From Duganella margarita (GTDB lineage Bacteria > Pseudomonadota > Gammaproteobacteria > Burkholderiales > Burkholderiaceae_D), in NCBI RefSeq assembly GCF_009857535.1, contig NZ_WWCS01000012.1, forward strand, positions 62,001 through 126,000: 64,000 nucleotides of DNA, in the 5' to 3' direction. Below the pieces are notes generated by a model. That model saw only the letters and a list, made by a program, of their open reading frames with translations, ran no database searches and was not told the DNA's origin. A program made the translations under genes and the position numbers. Positions 50,955 to 60,371 of this stretch are shown piece after piece. Every line of letters starts with the position of its first letter. Within the stretch, counting starts at the first letter, position 1.

Positions 50955-51889
50955 AGCTGGCGCCGGCCGAACATCAGGCGGTGATGTGGGAAGTACGATT
51001 GCGCGAAGGCGATGTTGGCGCCTCCGTGCTGGATGAATTCGACCACTGGCGCACGGCGCATGCCGACAACGAACAAGCCTGGAACGCCTTGCAGCAGCGG
51101 CTCTCGCGCATCGGCGGTTCGCACTCGCGCGATGCCTCGGCCATGGCGCATGCCTTGCGCACGCCGGCGACGGAACGCCGCCGCGTGTTGCGTGCGGCCT
51201 TTGCCATGCTGGTGGTGGGTTGCGGTACGTGGGGCATCCGGGAGGGGCTGCATGGCATGGGCCTTGACGCCGACTGGCGCAGCGCCGTTGGTGAGCGCGG
51301 CGAAGGCAAGCTGGCCGACGGTACGCCGCTGGCGTTCGACGCCAATAGCCGCATCTACCTCGGTGGCAGCGCTGCCAGTCCACGCCTGGACTTGAAACAG
51401 GGACAGGTGCTGGTCAAATCCTGGCCGCAGCGCGACGATCTGCTCAGCGTGGCCACCGACCACGGTATGGTTGCCACCGAGGGTGCGACCCTCAATGTCG
51501 GCCGCCTGCATCAGCGCAGCATGGTATCGGTCAGTGCCGGCAGCGCGTTGCTGCGCACCCTCGGCGGACCGCCGGTACTGGTGTCGGCTGGTGAAACCTT
51601 CTACTTCGATCACAAGGGCGTGCAGCAGGCGGAAATGTCGTTTGCCGCCGCCAGCGCGTGGACGCGCGGCGTTTGCGTGGCTGACCGCATGCCGCTTTCT
51701 GAGCTGTTGGAGATTTTCGGCCGCTATCGCAAAGGGCTATTGCGCGTCAGCGGCCGCGCGGCGGCGATGCAGATCAGCGGCGTATTTCGGCTGGAAGATG
51801 TCGAGCTCGCGCTGATGCAGGTTGTTGATATTTTGCCGCTGCGCGTCAAGCGTTATGGCAGCTATTTGACGGTGCTGAGCGCAACCTGA
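50951..51889 (+). CDS. FecR-type anti-sigma/sigma-regulator
   Basis: A 312-residue protein. It has a cytoplasmic N-terminal DUF4880-like domain (PAEHQAVMWEVRLREGD...), one membrane helix (about 78-96), a periplasmic FecR domain (about 110-210) and a C-terminal STN-like domain (about 235-310). It relays a signal from the TonB receptor to the FecI-type sigma factor. The ATGA overlap with the sigma gene is typical. The receptor gene begins 38 bases later. Confidence 0.87.
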   Translation: MKLAPAEHQAVMWEVRLREGDVGASVLDEFDHWRTAHADNEQAWNALQQRLSRIGGSHSRDASAMAHALRTPATERRRVLRAAFAMLVVGCGTWGIREGLHGMGLDADWRSAVGERGEGKLADGTPLAFDANSRIYLGGSAASPRLDLKQGQVLVKSWPQRDDLLSVATDHGMVATEGATLNVGRLHQRSMVSVSAGSALLRTLGGPPVLVSAGETFYFDHKGVQQAEMSFAAASAWTRGVCVADRMPLSELLEIFGRYRKGLLRVSGRAAAMQISGVFRLEDVELALMQVVDILPLRVKRYGSYLTVLSAT

Positions 51890-51927
51890 AAAAATTTTCC
51901 ATTTACGGTGTCACTTTCCAATTCTCG

Positions 51928-54576
51928 ATGCACATGGTTGGTGAAGCGCTTCGATCGATGCGCCATAACCTTGTGAGGCATGTTTTGCAAAAACCACAGC
52001 ACATCCTGGCCATCCTGGCCGTGACCCAGTTACTTGCACTGCCAGCCGCGCTGGCGCAGGATGCGACCCGCCACCAGTACCAGCTGGCCGGCGCTTCGCT
52101 GGACAAGACGCTGTTGCGCATTGCTGCGGAAAGCGGCGTCGCGGTGGCCTACGATCCCAAGCTGGTGGACTCGGTGCGTTCCGCGCCGGTGAGCGGCAAC
52201 TACAGCGCCACCGAGGCGATCGAACGCGCGCTGGAAGGCACAGGTTTTGAATTGGTCAGCGCTGGTGGTGGCCGCACCCTGACGATCCGCCGCGCGATTG
52301 CGGCGCCGGCTGCCGCGCGTGCGCCGTTGCAGGCCATGATTACGCCGGTGACGCTGCGCGCACAGGTGGCGGCAGCTGCCGTGGTTTCCGCGCCAGTCGC
52401 CAGTAACGAGGTGTTGGCGCGCGTAACGGTGAAGGGGGCCAAGCGCCGCGGAAGTCAGGAGTCCGACGAAGTGCAGCGCGCGCCGACGTCCGCCTATCGG
52501 ATTAGCGGCGAAGATCTGGAAGAGCAGAACCTTACCACCCTGGAAGACCTGCAACAATTGGTGCCCGGCCTGGTGATCCAGAGTACCGATCCGTCGGACA
52601 CGCAGATATCGATTCGCGGCGTGGGCGATGGCGGCGGCCAGGCTAGCGGCGACTCCAACATCGGCATGCCTAGCAGCGTGGCGATTTATGTCGACAGTGT
52701 GTACCTGCCGCGCGCCGGCATGTTGAGCAGCGGCCTGGGAGATATCGCCTACGCCGAGGTGCTGAGCGGCGCGCAGGGGACGATGTTTGGCGCAAATGCC
52801 ACCGGCGGCGTGCTGAATCTGCAAACGCGCGCGCCTTCCTTCGCGCCCGAGGCCTCCGCCAGCGTGGCGTATGGCCAGCATGGCTACTCGCGGGGACGCG
52901 CGATGGTATCCGGCGCTTTGTCGGACAACTGGGCCGGCCGCCTCAATCTGGTGTACAGCAATAACGACGGCGCGGTGACCAATGTCCGCAACGGCAATCA
53001 TCTGAATGGTTCGACCAGCAGCGGCGCGCGCGGCCAGTTGCTCTACAAGCGTGGCGACAACTTTGACTTGCGCCTGAGCGCCGACATCAATGTCACCAAC
53101 AGCGAGCCGACGGCGGTGCTGTTGTCGACCAATGTGTTCAGCGGGGTGGATAGCTATCTCAAACACTCGACGGCGGTTGGCAACCATGTGGTGTTCGGGC
53201 CGAATGTGGATCTGGACGACGAGAACCGTTCGCACGTAAGGCAAGGCGGCGTGTCGGCGGAGGCAAACTGGCGCTTCGACAATGGCTACAAGCTGCGCTC
53301 CGTGACCTCGTACCGTTACTTCCGCTCCGATCCTACCTATGCGGACGGTCTGAGTGTGGCGGTCTACAACAACACCGGCACGCGGGTGCTGGACCGCACC
53401 TGGTCGCAGGAGTTGCGCCTGGATTCGCCGGTTGGCGAGAAGTTCGATTATGCGCTTGGACTGACCTATCTGGGCGAGAACCTGGATACAGCTGCGCACA
53501 CGCGCTATACCAACAACAAGCTGGCCGGCATCTACACGGATGCGGCCAGCAACAACAATCTGGACATCATCCGCTTTGGCCTGCTGCACGATCATATGGT
53601 TTCGCCGTATGCGCAGGGCACGCTGCATATCGCGCAGGATTGGGATCTGGTGGCCGGCGTGCGCGCCAATTATGAAGAGAAGGGCGGCCAGTTTATTCGT
53701 TATAACAAGGCTGCCTTCAATTCGGGCTATATCAAGGAATACCACGTGCTGCCATCGGGTACGCTGGTATTAAAGTATCAGCTGGCGCCAGCGTGGAACA
53801 GCTATCTGGCCGGTTCTTACGGCGAGAAATCGGGCGGCATCAATATCTCGGCGGGTGCGGCCAAGGCGGCTGGTTACGATACGCTGATCATCAAGCCGGA
53901 AAAGACCAAGAGCACGGAACTCGGCATCAAGGGTTCGCTGTTGGATAACAAGGTTAGCGTGAAGGCGGATGTATTCCTGACGGAGGTGACTGACTTCCAG
54001 ACGCAGGGCTACAACCCAGATGACCAGCAGACCTATTTGCTAAACGCGGGTTCGTTCCGTTCGCGTGGCGCGGAAGCGACGATCGGTGTGGCGCTGGCCA
54101 AGGGCTGGCAGGCGAATCTGGCGGGCGTCTATAACGATGCCTACTACACCGACTACGCGCATGCACGCTGCGGTTCGGAGATTACCTTGTCGCCCAAGCC
54201 ACCGGCTTTCTGCAATCTGACCGGCCAGCGCGTGTTCAATGCGCCGAAAGTGACGTGGAATGCGAGTACGCGTTATGACTGGCGCACCGAGAATGGCTTG
54301 AAGAACTTCGTCACTGCGCGTTATTCGTATCGTGGCTGGATGTATGGCTCGGTGGACAATTCCTCGCTGACGCGGGTGCAGGGTTATGGTCTGGCGGCGT
54401 TTTCGGCCGGCACCAGCGGCAAGCTGGATCGCGGCGAGTGGACGGCGTCGGTCTGGGTGAACAATGCGTTTGACAAGCAGTATTACCGTCGTGTGGTGGC
54501 CGGTGATTACGGTTCGGTGTGGGGCTGGCTGGGCGAGCAGCGCACCTTCGGCGCAACGCTGGCTTACAAGTATTAA
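51928..54576 (+). CDS. TonB-dependent receptor with N-terminal STN signalling domain
   Basis: An 882-residue outer-membrane receptor. A signal region (about 1-43, ending AALA-QD) is followed by an STN domain (about 46-118), a linker, the plug (about 180-290, with EDLQQLVPGLVIQSTD and GAQGTMFGANATGGVLNLQT) and a barrel ending LAYKY. The STN domain fits signalling through the upstream FecR/FecI pair. The next gene is a rhamnogalacturonan-lyase-like enzyme only 12 bases away, so the ligand may be an oligosaccharide rather than iron (inference). Confidence 0.88.
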   Translation: MHMVGEALRSMRHNLVRHVLQKPQHILAILAVTQLLALPAALAQDATRHQYQLAGASLDKTLLRIAAESGVAVAYDPKLVDSVRSAPVSGNYSATEAIERALEGTGFELVSAGGGRTLTIRRAIAAPAAARAPLQAMITPVTLRAQVAAAAVVSAPVASNEVLARVTVKGAKRRGSQESDEVQRAPTSAYRISGEDLEEQNLTTLEDLQQLVPGLVIQSTDPSDTQISIRGVGDGGGQASGDSNIGMPSSVAIYVDSVYLPRAGMLSSGLGDIAYAEVLSGAQGTMFGANATGGVLNLQTRAPSFAPEASASVAYGQHGYSRGRAMVSGALSDNWAGRLNLVYSNNDGAVTNVRNGNHLNGSTSSGARGQLLYKRGDNFDLRLSADINVTNSEPTAVLLSTNVFSGVDSYLKHSTAVGNHVVFGPNVDLDDENRSHVRQGGVSAEANWRFDNGYKLRSVTSYRYFRSDPTYADGLSVAVYNNTGTRVLDRTWSQELRLDSPVGEKFDYALGLTYLGENLDTAAHTRYTNNKLAGIYTDAASNNNLDIIRFGLLHDHMVSPYAQGTLHIAQDWDLVAGVRANYEEKGGQFIRYNKAAFNSGYIKEYHVLPSGTLVLKYQLAPAWNSYLAGSYGEKSGGINISAGAAKAAGYDTLIIKPEKTKSTELGIKGSLLDNKVSVKADVFLTEVTDFQTQGYNPDDQQTYLLNAGSFRSRGAEATIGVALAKGWQANLAGVYNDAYYTDYAHARCGSEITLSPKPPAFCNLTGQRVFNAPKVTWNASTRYDWRTENGLKNFVTARYSYRGWMYGSVDNSSLTRVQGYGLAAFSAGTSGKLDRGEWTASVWVNNAFDKQYYRRVVAGDYGSVWGWLGEQRTFGATLAYKY

Positions 54577-54588
54577 GGAGTTGGCGGT

Positions 54589-57500
54589 ATGAGTGCATCG
54601 CTTGAACGACGTCAGTTTTTCAAACTGGCGGCGCTTTTGACGGGGGGCGCGGCGGGCTCGGCTGAAGGTGGCGCGGCTGCTGCGCGGGATAAGTTGGCTG
54701 GGCCGGAGGCAGGCGGCCGAACATCGGCCTTGCAGGAGGGCGAGACGCCTCTGCATTGGCTGGAGGGTGTGCCCGCCAGCTTCCAGGGCGCGACCTGGGG
54801 TGTGCCTTGGCCGCAAGGTCGTGTCCCTGCTGACAGCACGTTTGAACTGCGGCCGGCCAGCAAGCGCGCCGACGCGCCGCTCGCCGGCGTTCAAGCTGCC
54901 CGCGAGGCCGTTGCGGTGCAATCATGGCCGCTAGCTTATTGGCCGGATGGTACGCTCAAATGGTCTGCCCACGCGCTGCCGCCGGATGCCAATGGCGCAG
55001 CGCCAGCCGGCGGTTACACGCTGCATGCGTTGCTAGACGCGACCGGCCGCGCCATGCCAGCCGGGTCGCCCACGGCTGCAGCATCGGCCGGACTTGTTGC
55101 CGCTGGTACGTTAGCGGCGGAGCAGGGTGATGCGATTATCGTCAACACCGGCAAGCTACGATGCACGCTGGCGAAATCTGGCGCCATTTTGCTAAACGCC
55201 GTTCAACGTGAAGACAAGCCACTGCTGCGCGAGGGCCGCCTTGTGCTGCTGGTAGACGGCGCCGCCGACGACGAAGCCAGCACCAATGGCCGCCGCGCCT
55301 ACGACAGCGTAATCGACACCGTTACGCTGGAGCAGAACGGCCTGCAACGCGCCGTCATCCGCGTCAACGGCGCGCACCGCCATGCAGACGGCGCCAGACT
55401 GCTACCCTTCATCGTCCGCCTCTACTTCTACAAAAACTCGGACGCCATCCGCGTGCTGCACACGCTGGTGTACGACGCCGATCCACAACAAGCCTTCATC
55501 CGCGGCGTTGGCCTGCGCTTCAACGTGCCGCTCACCGCGCCGCTGCACGACCGCTACATCCGCTTCGTCGGCGCCAACGGCGGTGTGTTCGCTGAAGCCG
55601 TGCAGGGCCTCACCGGCCTGCGCCGCGATGCAGGTGACGCCGCCGAAGCACAACGCCAAGGCCGCGCCGTCGCCGGCGCACTACCCGCCAACGTCAGTAA
55701 AAACCTGCGCTACGTGCCAGCTTTCGGCCAATACACGCTATTGCAATCGCATCCGGACGGCTACAGCATCAGCAAACGCACCAGTCCAGGCCATGGCTGG
55801 ATCCACGCCGCAAGCGGCAACCGCGCCGCCGGCACCGGCTATCTCGGCACGCCAGAATGCGGCATCGCTTTCGGCATCCGCAATTTCTGGCAAAGCTATC
55901 CCGGTCAGATCGACATTCACGGAGCAGAAGCCGACCAGGCCACCGTCACACTGTGGCTCTGGGCGCCGAAGGCCGAAGCCATGGACCTGCGTTTTTACCA
56001 CGACGGCATGGGTGAGACCGACTACGCCAAACAGCGCGATGCGCTCGACATCACCTACGAGGACTACGAGCCAAAATTTGGCACACCATACGGCGTCGCC
56101 CGCACCAGCGAACTGGAACTGCAACTGCTGCCAGCCACGCCGTCGCACGAAGAACTGGTCGCTATCAGCCGCCGCATCCAGTCGCCGCCGATGCTGACCA
56201 CGTCAGCGGAACGGCTGCACAGCGCCGGCATCTTCAGCGAATACTGGCACCCGGCCGCCGCCAAGCCGAGCAAACTCGATCAGCAACTGGCGTGGGCCTT
56301 CGACTTCTACTGCAAGCAGGTGGAAGACCGAAAATGGTATGGCTACTGGGACTATGGCGATGTAATGCATACCTACGACACCCAGCGCCACGTATGGCGC
56401 TACGACGTCGGCGGCTTCGCCTGGGATAATTCGGAGCTGAGCACGGAAATTTGGCTGTGGCACTACTACCTCCATAGCGGCCGTTCCGACGCCTACCGGC
56501 TGGCCGAAGCCATGACGCGCCACACCGGCGAAGTCGACATCCACCACATCGGCCCATACAGCCCGCTCGGCACGCGGCACGGCGTACAGCACTGGAGCGA
56601 CAGCGCCAAGCAGCTGCGCGTGTCCACCACCATCAATCGCCGCTTCTTCTACTACTTGAGCGCCGATGAACGCGTCGGCGACCTGCTGCGCGAACAGGTG
56701 AACGCGGTAGACCGCCTGCGCACCATCATCCCCGGCCGAAAAATCGGCCAGAAAGCACCGGACAAGGAGCCAGATAACCACGCCAGTGTGGCCTTCGGCA
56801 CCGACTGGGGGGCGGTGGCTGCGGCCTGGTTCACCGAATGGGAACGTACCGGCCAGCCGCAGTATCGCGATAAACTGTTGAACAGTATGGCCAGTATCGC
56901 CGCGCAGCCGCTAGGTTTCCTGACCGGAGGCGGCATCATGGATCTGCGCACCGGCGCCTACCTGTATAACGCCGATGCAAAAATTAATGTGTCGCACCTG
57001 AGCGCCGTCTTCGGTCTGCCGGAAATCGCCAGCGAATTGATACGCACCGTACCGCAACCGGCCTTCCGCGAGGCCTGGCTGCGCTACTGCCGCCTGTACA
57101 ACGCCAGCCCGGAACAGCAGAGGGCCGAGTTGGGGCAAGACCTGGGCAAGCTGAATCTGGGCCAGGGCCACGCGCGTTTGCTGGCCTACGTCGCCGTGCA
57201 GCAGCAGGATAAGGAGATGCTGGCCCGCGCTTGGGCGCAGTTCCAGGAAGGTCGCGCGGGCCTGCGTGACAAGGATCTGGTTTCGCGCCGCGTGAAGCCG
57301 CCGCTGGTGCTCAATGAGGTGGAAGAGGCGCCAACGCTCTCTACCAATGCGGTTGCGCAATGGGGACTCGGCGCCATCGGCATGCAGGCCCTGGATGCGC
57401 AGGCGGCCGACAGCACGCTGGCGCGCGATGACTTTGCGCGCTTCGATTCGCAAACCTGGGCGGTGGAGGCGGAAGCGGGCAACACCGTCGCAGCAGCGTA

Positions 57501-57999
57501 CGTCGAACGTGGTGCGCTGATCCTGAAGGCAGATCGCGGGCTGACGGTGTGGCTGCGCCAGCAACTGCTAGGCCATTACGAAATCAGCTTCACTCGCACG
57601 GTGCTGGCAGAGGGGCGGCTGTCGGATCTGAACTTCTTCTGGGAGGCGCAGCTACCTCACGGCTTCAAGCAGTCCGGCACACTGGAAGAATACGGTGCGC
57701 TGCGGCTGTTCTATGCAGGCATCGGCGGCAATACCAACAGTACCACGCGCTTCCGCTATTACGACGGCAGCGGTGCGCGCAATCTGCTGCGGGAATACAC
57801 CGCGCCCGAGTATCTCCTGAAGGCCAGTCACCCGTACCACATCCGCATCGTGGTCGATGCGCGTGGCACGCGGTTGTACGTGGATGACCGTGAGTACTTC
57901 AATGCACCGGGGCCGTTGGTGGGCGGTGGCTATTTCGGCTTCCGCACCACGCATTCGGTGCAGACAGTGGAGCATTTTCGCGTGCGCCGCGTGGCCTGA
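54589..57999 (+). CDS. Tat-exported exo-rhamnogalacturonan lyase-like protein (PcRGLX/YetA type) with DUF6250 domain
   Basis: A 1136-residue exported protein. A Tat signal (ERRQFFKLAAL) is followed by an N-terminal RIFT-barrel region with TWGVPWPQG and QSWPLAYWPDGTLKWSAHA, typical of PcRGLX-like proteins. A central beta-sandwich, an alpha/alpha toroid (about 560-930, YGYWDYGDVMHTYD, then GGFAWDNSELSTEIWLWHYY) and a C-terminal DUF6250-like jelly roll (about 945-1136) follow. PcRGLX cleaves rhamnogalacturonan I from the end. It is placed directly behind the STN-TonB receptor. The stop codon lies in TGATCA, which also encodes the stop of the convergent tspO gene. Confidence 0.82.
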   Translation: MSASLERRQFFKLAALLTGGAAGSAEGGAAAARDKLAGPEAGGRTSALQEGETPLHWLEGVPASFQGATWGVPWPQGRVPADSTFELRPASKRADAPLAGVQAAREAVAVQSWPLAYWPDGTLKWSAHALPPDANGAAPAGGYTLHALLDATGRAMPAGSPTAAASAGLVAAGTLAAEQGDAIIVNTGKLRCTLAKSGAILLNAVQREDKPLLREGRLVLLVDGAADDEASTNGRRAYDSVIDTVTLEQNGLQRAVIRVNGAHRHADGARLLPFIVRLYFYKNSDAIRVLHTLVYDADPQQAFIRGVGLRFNVPLTAPLHDRYIRFVGANGGVFAEAVQGLTGLRRDAGDAAEAQRQGRAVAGALPANVSKNLRYVPAFGQYTLLQSHPDGYSISKRTSPGHGWIHAASGNRAAGTGYLGTPECGIAFGIRNFWQSYPGQIDIHGAEADQATVTLWLWAPKAEAMDLRFYHDGMGETDYAKQRDALDITYEDYEPKFGTPYGVARTSELELQLLPATPSHEELVAISRRIQSPPMLTTSAERLHSAGIFSEYWHPAAAKPSKLDQQLAWAFDFYCKQVEDRKWYGYWDYGDVMHTYDTQRHVWRYDVGGFAWDNSELSTEIWLWHYYLHSGRSDAYRLAEAMTRHTGEVDIHHIGPYSPLGTRHGVQHWSDSAKQLRVSTTINRRFFYYLSADERVGDLLREQVNAVDRLRTIIPGRKIGQKAPDKEPDNHASVAFGTDWGAVAAAWFTEWERTGQPQYRDKLLNSMASIAAQPLGFLTGGGIMDLRTGAYLYNADAKINVSHLSAVFGLPEIASELIRTVPQPAFREAWLRYCRLYNASPEQQRAELGQDLGKLNLGQGHARLLAYVAVQQQDKEMLARAWAQFQEGRAGLRDKDLVSRRVKPPLVLNEVEEAPTLSTNAVAQWGLGAIGMQALDAQAADSTLARDDFARFDSQTWAVEAEAGNTVAAAYVERGALILKADRGLTVWLRQQLLGHYEISFTRTVLAEGRLSDLNFFWEAQLPHGFKQSGTLEEYGALRLFYAGIGGNTNSTTRFRYYDGSGARNLLREYTAPEYLLKASHPYHIRIVVDARGTRLYVDDREYFNAPGPLVGGGYFGFRTTHSVQTVEHFRVRRVA

Positions 58000-58506
58000 T
58001 CAGAGCACGGAAGGATTGCGTTGCCAAATGCTGTAGCAAAGGCAGGTGGCAAAACTCACCCAGCCGATATAGGGAACTAACAGCAGTCCGGCCATGCGGT
58101 CGCGCCGCCAGAAGGCCGCGATGGTGGCGGCGATCAGCACCCATAGCAGCAGAATCTCGACAAACGCCCATGCGCCCAGATGCCAGCCGAAGAATAGCCA
58201 GGTCCACAAGGCGTTGGCGGCCAATTGCACAACGTAGAGCGTGAGCGCGGGGCGGCCGCTGGCGGTGGTCGTGGCGCGCTGCACGCGCCAGGCGGCCACG
58301 GCCATCAGCAGGTACAACGCGCTCCACGCGGGGCCGAATAGCCAGGCCGGCGGAGCCCAATCGGGTCTATCGAGTTGAAGATAGAAGTCTGCCGCTTGCG
58401 CCGAGGCGTAGGCGCCGATGGCGGCGAAGATAAACGTCAGTATCAGCCAGCCGGCCAGGGCGGGCAGTTGCAAGGGGTGGTGCGGGGCGGAAGTGGGCGT
58501 AGGCAT
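58000..58506 (-). CDS. tspO: TspO/MBR-family membrane protein
   Basis: A 168-residue protein with five hydrophobic helices. PDWAPPAWLFGPAWSALYLLMAVAAW is the TspO signature and ALWTWLFFGWHLGAWAFVEI the later block. TspO binds porphyrins and other hydrophobic ligands and often affects tetrapyrrole or stress responses. It converges on the lyase gene with no intergenic base at all: the two stops form the palindrome TGATCA. Confidence 0.9.
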   Translation of the reverse strand: MPTPTSAPHHPLQLPALAGWLILTFIFAAIGAYASAQAADFYLQLDRPDWAPPAWLFGPAWSALYLLMAVAAWRVQRATTTASGRPALTLYVVQLAANALWTWLFFGWHLGAWAFVEILLLWVLIAATIAAFWRRDRMAGLLLVPYIGWVSFATCLCYSIWQRNPSVL

Positions 58507-58681
58507 GGGAATTCCCTCCGAACTAAGGTACTGTCATGGTGGCGGCGCACGCGGGGGTGGTCTGTGCGGCAATCAACCGATCTTCAATCTGGCGTTGAAG
58601 GTCATTCAAGCATTGGGCCAATTATCGGCATGCGGGTTGGGGCGCAGAATGAATGCACGTTATCTCATTTAGGAGTGCATC

Positions 58682-59377
58682 ATGAAGAATCAGCTGGTCG
58701 TGGTAGTTGGGGGGCTGTCCGGTATAGGGCGGTCGGTGGCGGAGCAGGCGGCGGCCGAAGGCGCGCGGGTGATTGCGGCAGGCCGACGCGCGAAGCCGGC
58801 GGATTGGCCGTCGCAGATCGAAGCGGTGCAGCTGGATGTGACGGATGACGCGGCGGTACAGCGCTTCTTCGCCGACGTTGGCGCATTCGATCATCTGGTG
58901 GTGACGGCCGGTCCGGTAATTCCTTCCAGCCGGCTGGTGGATCTGGTGCCGGAGCAGGCGATGGCGGCTTTCAATGTGAAGGTGTTCGGCCAACTTCGGG
59001 CGGTGAAGTACGCGGCGCGTTATCTGAAAGCGGGTGGTTCGGTGACGCTGACTTCCGGTCTTCTGTCGCGCAAGGTGATGCCGGGTGGCGTCGTTAAATC
59101 GACCATGAATGCAGCGGTGGAGGTGATGGGCAAGACGCTGGCCAAGGAACTGGCGCCGTTGCGCGTGAATGTGGTTAGCCCCGGCATGGTGGAAACCGGC
59201 ATGTGGGGCCAGATGACCGATGCTGAGCGTGGTGCGATGGCGCAGCGCGCAGGTGCTGGCATACCGGTGGGACGTGTCGGGCAGGGATCTGATTTGGCGC
59301 AGGCGTACTTGATGCTGATGCAGAACGGATTCATGACCGGCGCGGTGGTGGATGTTGACGGCGGAGGTTTGCTGTGA
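58682..59377 (+). CDS. Short-chain dehydrogenase/reductase lacking the catalytic tyrosine
   Basis: A 231-residue SDR with a Rossmann start VVVGGLSGIGRSVAEQ and the NAG-type block LVVTAGP. After the catalytic-Ser strand (VTLTSGLLS) the active site should read Y-x-x-x-K. Here it reads PGGVVKSTMNAAVEVM, with Gly at the Tyr position while Lys is kept. So the classical proton donor is missing and the reaction may differ or be lost. Its stop overlaps the GTG start of the Tat-exported deacetylase. Confidence 0.83.
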   Translation: MKNQLVVVVGGLSGIGRSVAEQAAAEGARVIAAGRRAKPADWPSQIEAVQLDVTDDAAVQRFFADVGAFDHLVVTAGPVIPSSRLVDLVPEQAMAAFNVKVFGQLRAVKYAARYLKAGGSVTLTSGLLSRKVMPGGVVKSTMNAAVEVMGKTLAKELAPLRVNVVSPGMVETGMWGQMTDAERGAMAQRAGAGIPVGRVGQGSDLAQAYLMLMQNGFMTGAVVDVDGGGLL

Positions 59378-60369
59378 GCGCCGTTTTGGGGGCGCGCCGT
59401 CGCTTTCTGGCGCAGGCGGCCAGCGGTGCGGCGGTGATGGCGGCAGGTGTCGCCGGTGCGGCGGGGGCGGCTGATGCTGCAGATGCTGCGACCACGCAGG
59501 GCGCTGGCGGTAGCGGAACATTCTGGCCCAACGATGCGCGCCTCGTGATCTCAATCTCGATGCAGTTCGAGGCCGGTGGCCAGCCACCCAAGGGCGCCGA
59601 CTCGCCATTCCCGAAAGTCGACTTTCCCGCCAGCGTGAAATCCGACGCCGTCGCCAACACCTGGTTCGCCTACGGCTACCGCGAAGGCATCCCGCGCATG
59701 CTGGATTTGTGGGATAAGCACGGCGTCAAGGTCACCTCGCACATGATCGGCGAAGCGGTGCAGCGCCATCCCGAGCTGGCGCGCGAAATCGTCAAGCGCG
59801 GCCACGAAGCCGCCGGCCACGGCCCGCGCTGGAGTTCGCAGTACGCCATGACCCGCAACGAAGAACGCGCCTTCCTCATCGCTGGCCGCGACATGGTGCA
59901 GCAAGTGACCGGCGAACGCACTGCCGGCTACAACTGCAACTGGCTGCGGCGCGGTCCGAACACGCTGTCACTGTTGCAGGAGCTGGGCTTCACGTACCAC
60001 ATTGATGACGTCAGCCGCGACGAGCCGTTTATCGAACAGGTAGATGGCAAGGACTTCGTGGTCGTGCCCTACACGCTGCGCAATAACGATATCCTGCTGA
60101 TCGAAGGCCGCAATTACTCGCCGCAGCAGTTCCTCGAACAGATCAAGGGCGAATTCGACCAGCTGTACGAGGAAGCCGGCACGCGCCGCCGCATGATGTC
60201 AATCAGCGCGCATGACCGCATCAGCGGCACGCCGCAGATGGTGCGGGTGTGGGACGAGTTCCTCACCTACGCCCGCAGCAAGGCCGGCGTGGCGTTCATG
60301 CGCAAGGACGATATCGCCCGTTACGCGCTGACCAGTCCGCAGACTGTGCGCGAACGGGAAACCATCTGA
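59374..60369 (+). CDS. Tat-exported polysaccharide deacetylase-family protein (PuuE-like)
   Basis: A 331-residue protein starting at GTG 59374, with a Tat signal (ARRRFLAQAASGAAVMAAG). The mature NodB-type barrel reads LVISISMQFEAGGQ, then TSHMIGEAVQRHPELAREIVKRGHEAAGHG and later SISAHDRISG, resembling allantoinase PuuE and related amidohydrolases rather than chitin deacetylases. The metal-binding His-rich segments are partly visible. Coupled to the Tyr-less SDR; a common substrate is not evident. Confidence 0.8.
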   Translation: MSAVLGARRRFLAQAASGAAVMAAGVAGAAGAADAADAATTQGAGGSGTFWPNDARLVISISMQFEAGGQPPKGADSPFPKVDFPASVKSDAVANTWFAYGYREGIPRMLDLWDKHGVKVTSHMIGEAVQRHPELAREIVKRGHEAAGHGPRWSSQYAMTRNEERAFLIAGRDMVQQVTGERTAGYNCNWLRRGPNTLSLLQELGFTYHIDDVSRDEPFIEQVDGKDFVVVPYTLRNNDILLIEGRNYSPQQFLEQIKGEFDQLYEEAGTRRRMMSISAHDRISGTPQMVRVWDEFLTYARSKAGVAFMRKDDIARYALTSPQTVRERETI

Positions 60370-60371
60370 CC

